Shown piece by piece: positions 59,576 to 64,000 of a DNA stretch of 64,000 nt. Below the pieces are notes generated by a model. That model saw only the letters and a program-made list of their open reading frames with translations. It did no database searches and was not told where the DNA came from. The DNA is from Xanthomonas hyacinthi (lineage in GTDB: Bacteria > Pseudomonadota > Gammaproteobacteria > Xanthomonadales > Xanthomonadaceae). Location of the stretch: the NCBI RefSeq assembly GCF_009769165.1, contig NZ_CP043476.1:4657001-4721000 (forward strand), in the 5' to 3' direction. Both the position numbers and the translations under genes were made by a program. Every line of letters starts with the position of its first letter. The stretch's first letter is position 1.

Positions 59576-60133
59576 ATGACCGAGACGCCCGATCACGACG
59601 AAGCAGGCCAATTGCTGGTCGCCACCGCGGCCGGCGACAGCGCCGCGTTCGAACGCCTGTACCGGACCACGTCGCCGCGCCTGTTCGGCGTGTGCCTGCG
59701 CATCGTGCCGCAGCGCGGCGAAGCCGAAGACGTGCTGCAGGAGGTGTTCACCTCGGTCTGGCGCAAGGCCGCGCAGTTCGATCCGCAGCGCGCGCGCGGC
59801 CTGACCTGGCTGACCATGATCGCGCGCAACAAGGCCATCGATCACCTGCGCGCGCGTGCGCCGGCGCGGCAATCGGTGGCGCTGGACGACGTCGGCGAAC
59901 TGCACGACGACGGCCGCGATCCCCTGGCCGAGACCGAATGGCGCGTCGCCGGGCGGCGCCTGGACGTGTGCATGGGCGAACTGGAACCGCCGCGCGGCGA
60001 GCTGATCCGCACGGCGTTCTTCGAAGGCATCACCTACGAGGAACTGGCCAAGCGCAGCGGAACCCCACTGGGCACGGTCAAGAGCTGGATCCGGCGCGGT
60101 CTGGCCAAGCTGAAGGCGTGCCTGGAACGATGA
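59576..60133 (+). CDS. ECF-type RNA polymerase sigma factor (SigK-like)
   Basis: 185 residues from the ATG at 59576. Region 2 contains GEAEDVLQEVFTSVWRKAAQ and GLTWLTMIARNKAIDHLRAR; region 4 contains ITYEELAKRSGTPLGTVKSW followed by IRRGLAKLKACLER. It directs RNA polymerase to a small regulon, often oxidative or envelope stress. The last four bases overlap the anti-sigma gene (ATGA), the standard coupled arrangement. No autoregulated promoter was identified. Confidence 0.94.
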   Translation: MTETPDHDEAGQLLVATAAGDSAAFERLYRTTSPRLFGVCLRIVPQRGEAEDVLQEVFTSVWRKAAQFDPQRARGLTWLTMIARNKAIDHLRARAPARQSVALDDVGELHDDGRDPLAETEWRVAGRRLDVCMGELEPPRGELIRTAFFEGITYEELAKRSGTPLGTVKSWIRRGLAKLKACLER

Positions 60134-60912
60134 ACGCCTCCGTGCCCGATCCGCAGGAAACCCCGCCGCCGCGCGACGTGCTGGCCGGCGAATACGTGCT
60201 CGGCGTGCTCGATGCGCCCGAGCGCCGCGCCGCCGAACAACGCATCGCCGCCGACGCCGAGTTCGCCGCGGCGGTGACGCAATGGCAGCAGCAGCTGATG
60301 CCGCTGGCCGACGAGATCGCGCCGGTCGCAGTCCCCGAGCGTGTGTGGGTGCGCATCCGCGCATCGCTCGGCCTGGACGCGCCGGCGCCACGTGCGCCGA
60401 CCGCGTCGCCTGGCTTCTGGGAAAGCGTGCGCACCTGGCGTTGGTTGAGCGCCGGCGGCTTCGCCACCGCAGCGGCCTGCATGCTCACGCTGATGGTGGC
60501 GCGTCAGCCGCTGCCGCCGCAGCCCCCCACGCCGCCGGTCGCGACAGCGCCCGCCGACAGCGGCATCGCGATGACCTCGACGCTGATGCGGAACGACGGC
60601 AAGCCTGGCTATGTGGTGCTGATGGACGCCGACAAGCAGCGCATCACCCTGACCCCGCTGGCCGGCAGCCGCGATGCCGCGCGTGTGCCGGAGCTGTGGC
60701 TGATTCCGGCCGACGGCAAGGCGCGCTCGATGGGCGTGTTCGACGCCGCGCAGGCGCGCGCGGCGCGCATACCCGATGCGCTGATGCCATTGCTCAGCGA
60801 TGCCGCGGTGCTGGCGGTGACGATGGAACCGCCGGGCGGCGCGCCCGGCGGCGTCGCCACCGGCCCGGTAGTCGCCAAGGGCGACATCACGACGCTGCGC
60901 CTGGCGCCGTAG
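60130..60912 (+). CDS. Anti-sigma factor, RskA-like
   Basis: 260 residues. The N-terminal cytoplasmic part (DVLAGEYVLGVLDAPERRAA EQRIAADAEFAAAV) is the anti-sigma helical domain; no zinc HxxxCxxC motif is present. One membrane helix (WLSAGGFATAAACMLTLMVA) follows near residue 110. The periplasmic part (YVVLMDADKQRITLTPLAGS; PELWLIPADGKARSMGVFD) is the RskA C-terminal domain. It would hold the ECF sigma factor inactive until stress or proteolysis frees it. Overlaps the sigma gene by 4 bp. Confidence 0.92.
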   Translation: MNASVPDPQETPPPRDVLAGEYVLGVLDAPERRAAEQRIAADAEFAAAVTQWQQQLMPLADEIAPVAVPERVWVRIRASLGLDAPAPRAPTASPGFWESVRTWRWLSAGGFATAAACMLTLMVARQPLPPQPPTPPVATAPADSGIAMTSTLMRNDGKPGYVVLMDADKQRITLTPLAGSRDAARVPELWLIPADGKARSMGVFDAAQARAARIPDALMPLLSDAAVLAVTMEPPGGAPGGVATGPVVAKGDITTLRLAP

Positions 60913-61129
60913 CCGCGATGGCGCCGCAGCGACGGCACCACGCCCGCCGGGCATTCCTTGCCTCCGCGGAAGAAGCTGCCCGCAGCGGCGGATGAGGATG
61001 AGAGCCGGCAGGGATTCATGCGAAAAACAGACATTTCTCCGCCAACCCATTGGAATGCAAACGCGATAGCAAGTTCTGCAAGGGGATTCCTATCCTTGCC
61101 TCGGCCCGCAGTCGGGTTTCGCGTAGCGG
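60913..61129. other. Intergenic region before the transposase remnant
   Basis: About 220 bp without a supported gene; it marks the passage from core chromosome to the lower-GC TAL effector region. No insertion-sequence end was recognised. Confidence 0.35.
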
Positions 61130-61424
61130 GTGTCTGACGCCGGGCACGCGCACACGACGCTGGACACCGGTGGAGGGCGTGCGGCGACCGAAGTGCCTGG
61201 CGCGCGCTGGGTCAACGTCGTGCCGGGCAACCCCAAACGCCATCAGCGGCGTGCATCACGCCATCGCACAAGGCAACTACGCAAGGCGCTACCTGGCCGA
61301 AGCCGCCTACCGCTTCAATCGCCGATTCCGCTTGCGCGAGATGCTGCCGCGACTGGCCCACTGCCATGATGCGCTGCAAGCCTTGTGCGGAACCGGTTCT
61401 GCGCACGGTGAGCAATTTTCATAG
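61130..61424 (+). pseudogene. Remnant of an IS1595-family transposase
   Basis: The first frame gives GHAHTTLDTGGGRAATEVPG then ARWVNVVPGNPK; the next frame continues with ARRYLAEAAYRFNRRFRLRE and MLPRLA. These are, in order, the conserved C-terminal blocks of IS1595 transposases (usually H-x-x-v-N-t-v-l-G-N-l-K ... YlaEf-yRFNRRf). A frameshift separates them at about 61230, and the N-terminal zinc and catalytic part is missing. The stop TAG is at 61422. It lies 80 bp beyond the 3' end of the TAL effector gene. Confidence 0.8.
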
Positions 61425-61505
61425 CTGAAGCTAAGGGCTAATCAGGTGCTCGCTTGGAACTGGATCAGATTCTTCCTGGCCATGGCTGCTCCACACTTTT
61501 ACGAA

Positions 61506-64000
61506 TCAGTGGCTTGCAGCTTCGTCGATCCATGTGTCAGAGGATGCGGCTACTGGGAAATCAGGAAAGAAATTCATCAACCGTGCTATTTCCTCCTCGC
61601 TGAACATCTGGAAATCTTCCCCTGCGCCAGGGGAGGGGAAGAAATCCGCGTCTTGTTCTAGGAAAGCAGCGCTGGAAACTGCCAGCTCGGCGTCCGTAGG
61701 CATTCCAGGATCCGGGAGGCCGTGGGCGATGGAACGCGGGCGTTTTGCACCCCAGCTGCTGAGGAGGGGGAGATGTGGAGCATCGCGGTGTTCGGGAATG
61801 GGGGCATCGGCAATCTGCTGTGCGAGGAAGCTGTGCACTGGATCATCGGATCGGGACCGTTTGCGGCTGCTTGACCCAGCCGGGAATGCATCCTGCATCG
61901 GGCTGGGCGCGTTCAATTCGCGCTCCAGGGAGTCGGCGAATACATGCAAGGACTCCTGGATCGGAGTTTGAACATAAGCAGAGCGCGGTTTCATCCCCAA
62001 TGCATGGACAATGCGTTGCCAACGCTGGGATGTTGTGGGGATAGTTCCACTGATGGCTTCGAGTTCCGTGACGCCAATACAGCGAAATAGCTGTAACAAC
62101 CCTTGCCTGCTCATCTCGAACTCGGCCATCGCTTCATGAAATGCATGCGTTGGATTGGAGTGGCACTGGAAGAAACTCAGCACTCGAAGTGTTTTCCCGA
62201 GTTCAGCTACGTCGCGGGCCGTGCGTTCGGGAACACGGTTGTTCATTTTCCTGATCAATGCCACCGCCTGTGGCAAGCCGTTCTTAACCGCCTCCAATGC
62301 AGGACGTCCGCCGAGGCAGGCCAAGGCGACGAGGCCGTCGCTGGTAAACGCGGCCAACGCCGGGTGAGGGGTGGATAACTGGACAACAACACCTTCCAGC
62401 GCCTGCTTGCCGCCGATGTTGCTGGCGATGGCCACGACCTGCTGCGGGGTCAGGGCATGGGGCGCCTGGCATAGCACGGGCAGCAGCCTCCGCACCGTCT
62501 CCAGCGCCTGCCTGCCGCCATCGTTGCTGGCGATGGCCACGACCTGCTGCGGGGTCAGGGCATGGGGCGCCTGGCATAGCACGGGCAGCAGCCTCTGCAC
62601 CGTCTCCAGCGCCTGCCTGCCGCCGATGTTGCTGGCGATGGCCACGACCTGCTGCGGGGTCAGGGCATGGGGCGCCTGGCATAGCACGGGCAGCAGCCTC
62701 TGCACCGTCTCCAGCGCCTGCCTGCCGCCATCGTTGCTGGCGATGGCCACGACCTGCTGCGGGGTCAGGGCATGGGGCGCCTGGCATAGCACGGGCAGCA
62801 GCCTCTGCACCGTCTCCAGCGCCTGCTTGCCGCCGATGTTGCCGGCGATGGCCACGACCTGCTGCGGGGTCAGGGCATGGGGCTCCTGGCATAGCACGGG
62901 CAGCAGCCTCTGCACCGTCTCCAGCGCCTGCCTGCCGCCATCGTTGCTGGCGATGGCCACGACCTGCTGCGGGGTCAGGGCATAGGGCGCCTGGCATAGC
63001 ACGGGCAGCAGCCTCTGCACCGTCTCCAGCGCCTGCTTGCCGCCGATGTTGCCGGCGATGGCCACGACCTGCTGCGGGGTCAGGGCATGGGGCGCCTGGC
63101 ATAGCACGGGCAGCAGCCTCTGCACCGTCTCCAGCGCCTGCTTGCCGCCACCGTTGCCGGCGATGGCCACGACCTGCTGCGGGGTCAGGGCATAGGGCGC
63201 CTGGCATAGCACGGGCAGCAGCCTCTGCACCGTCTCCAGCGCCTGCCTGCCGCCATCGTTGCCGGCGATGGCCACGACCTGCTGCGGGGTCAGGGCATAG
63301 GGCGCCTGGCATAGCACGGGCAGCAGCCTCTGCAGCGTCTCCAGCGCCTGCCTGCCGCCACCGTTGCTGGCGATGGCCACGACCTGCTGCGGGGTCAGGG
63401 CATGGGGCGCCTGGCATAGCACGGGCAGCAACCTCTGCACCGTCTCCAGCGCCTGCCTGCCGCCATCGTTGCTGGCGATGGCCACGACCTGCTGCGGGGT
63501 CAGGGCATGGGGCGCCTGGCATAGCACGGGCAGCAGCCTCTGCACCGTCTCCAGCGCCTGCTTGCCGCCACCGTTGCCGGCGATGGCCACGACCTGCTGC
63601 GGGGTCAGGGCATAGGGCGCCTGGCATAGCACGGGCAGCAGCCTCTGCAGCGTCTCCAGCGCCTGCTTGCCGCCGATGTTGCCGGCGATGGCCACGACCT
63701 GTTGCGGGGTCAGGGCATAGGGGGCCTGGCATAGCACGGGCAGCAACCTCTGCACCGTCTCCAGCGCCTGCTTGCCGCCATGGTTGCTGGCGATGGCCAC
63801 GACCTGCTGCGGGGTCAGGGCATGGGGCGCCTGGCATAGCACGGGCAGCAGCCTCTGCAGCGTCTCCAGCGCCTGCCTGCCGCCATCGTTGCTGGCGATG
63901 GCCACGACCTGCTGCGGGGTCAGGGCATGGGGCGCCTGGCATAGCACGGGCAGCAGCCTCTGCACCGTCTCCAGCGCCTGCTTGCCGCCACCGTTGCTGG
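61506..64000 (-). CDS. tal: TAL effector (5' part beyond window)
   Basis: The gene enters from the right edge and stops at 61506. It is a type III-secreted transcription activator that binds host promoters through tandem repeats. Visible from N to C: the end of one repeat, 14 complete 35-residue repeats, a 20-residue half repeat, and a C-terminal region of about 295 residues. That region has the cryptic helical part (TSDGLVALACLGGRPALEAV; FFQCHSNPTHAFHEA), nuclear localisation signals SRKRSRSD and AKRPRS, and an acidic activation domain (EEEIARLMNFFPDF) that differs from the canonical EEELAWLMELLPQ and carries an 18-residue extra tail. The C-terminal coding region is visibly lower in GC than the chromosome, a sign of transfer. 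The N-terminal secretion region is not in view. Confidence 0.97.
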   Translation of the reverse strand, partial: SNGGGKQALETVQRLLPVLCQAPHALTPQQVVAIASNDGGRQALETLQRLLPVLCQAPHALTPQQVVAIASNHGGKQALETVQRLLPVLCQAPYALTPQQVVAIAGNIGGKQALETLQRLLPVLCQAPYALTPQQVVAIAGNGGGKQALETVQRLLPVLCQAPHALTPQQVVAIASNDGGRQALETVQRLLPVLCQAPHALTPQQVVAIASNGGGRQALETLQRLLPVLCQAPYALTPQQVVAIAGNDGGRQALETVQRLLPVLCQAPYALTPQQVVAIAGNGGGKQALETVQRLLPVLCQAPHALTPQQVVAIAGNIGGKQALETVQRLLPVLCQAPYALTPQQVVAIASNDGGRQALETVQRLLPVLCQEPHALTPQQVVAIAGNIGGKQALETVQRLLPVLCQAPHALTPQQVVAIASNDGGRQALETVQRLLPVLCQAPHALTPQQVVAIASNIGGRQALETVQRLLPVLCQAPHALTPQQVVAIASNDGGRQALETVRRLLPVLCQAPHALTPQQVVAIASNIGGKQALEGVVVQLSTPHPALAAFTSDGLVALACLGGRPALEAVKNGLPQAVALIRKMNNRVPERTARDVAELGKTLRVLSFFQCHSNPTHAFHEAMAEFEMSRQGLLQLFRCIGVTELEAISGTIPTTSQRWQRIVHALGMKPRSAYVQTPIQESLHVFADSLERELNAPSPMQDAFPAGSSSRKRSRSDDPVHSFLAQQIADAPIPEHRDAPHLPLLSSWGAKRPRSIAHGLPDPGMPTDAELAVSSAAFLEQDADFFPSPGAGEDFQMFSEEEIARLMNFFPDFPVAASSDTWIDEAASH
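62394..64000 (-). repeat. TAL repeat array, 105-bp units
   Basis: Direct 105-bp repeats. Reading N to C, the visible repeat-variable diresidues are NG, ND, NH, NI, NG, ND, NG, ND, NG, NI, ND, NI, ND, NI, ND and the half repeat NI. Each unit follows LTPQQVVAIA-S/G-N-x-GG, then K/R and QALETVQRLLPVLCQAP-H/Y-A. Residue 11 is Gly rather than Ser in six units. All six ND units carry Arg at residue 16. By the known code (NG=T, ND=C, NH=G, NI=A) the visible part would read TCGATCTCTACACACA at the 3' end of the target. Confidence 0.95.

Noticed and set aside
62394..64000. Tandem repeats that could suggest a CRISPR array
   Set aside because: Units are 105 bp, contiguous and translated without stops; they are TAL effector repeats.

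Overview
The window is about 64 kb of GC-rich (high 60s % by eye) gammaproteobacterial chromosome. A TAL effector gene at the right edge, a XopX-like type III effector candidate, a TonB-dependent receptor, and the gene orders leuS-lptE-holA-nadD-rsfS-rlmH and maf-rng-yhdP-tldD point to a plant-pathogenic Xanthomonas. The 35-residue TAL repeats ending QAPHA/QAPYA and the divergent TAL C-terminus suggest the X. translucens group; the species is inferred, not proven.

Layout. 1-4.7 kb: two secreted surface-type proteins (glycine-rich, and a 1242-residue TIG-repeat protein). 4.7-6.3 kb: an IS3 scar, a rhomboid protease and an alkyltransferase-like protein. 6.9-8.9 kb: the XopX-like effector. 9-13.5 kb: glutathione reductase, a D-amino-acid dehydrogenase-like oxidoreductase, a DUF418 membrane protein and SlyD. 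13.6-15.1 kb: two tandem NlpC/P60 hydrolases. 15.2-19.3 kb: a thioesterase, a dicarboxylate symporter and an alkaline phosphatase lipoprotein. 19.7-22.3 kb: tilS-xseB-ispA. 22.5-25.3 kb: a divergent MFS/LysR pair and a DUF4870 protein. 25.5-35.4 kb: pmbA, darP(yjgA), tldD, yhdP, rng and maf, so both halves of the TldD/PmbA protease are present. 35.5-39.5 kb: a SIMPL protein, an orphan TonB C-terminus and a TonB-dependent receptor. 39.6-47.1 kb: housekeeping genes for ribosome silencing and modification, NAD synthesis, DNA polymerase, LPS assembly and leucyl-tRNA synthesis. 47.3-60.9 kb: a membrane protein, a thioredoxin-TPR chaperone, DUF502, a queuosine-precursor transporter, a DUF885 peptidase, two VOC proteins, DUF2147, metG, a HAD phosphatase, a short RnfB, and an ECF sigma/anti-sigma pair. 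61-64 kb: an IS1595 remnant and the 3' part of the TAL effector gene.

The most unusual feature is a family of short inverted-repeat elements made of GGGAATN heptads. Four complete copies (about 99-157 bp) have one heptad arm facing another across a 43-101 bp core; a fifth locus has the two arms about 200 bp apart, and there is one solo arm. Several copies reach into genes: one supplies most of a roughly 43-residue N-terminal leader of NadD, one forms part of the DarP C-terminus, the solo arm lies in a MetG linker, and one ends exactly at a HAD-phosphatase start codon. A second family (GGGGCTTCAGCCCCGAC hairpins) occurs twice, once beside a deleted mmuM gene. Five broken genes (IS3, WG-repeat-like, mmuM, a secreted protein and IS1595) plus a truncated TonB domain show continuing gene decay.

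No tRNA, rRNA, CRISPR array or prophage was seen. Annotation is from reading translations and motifs only; family names are recalled, not searched.
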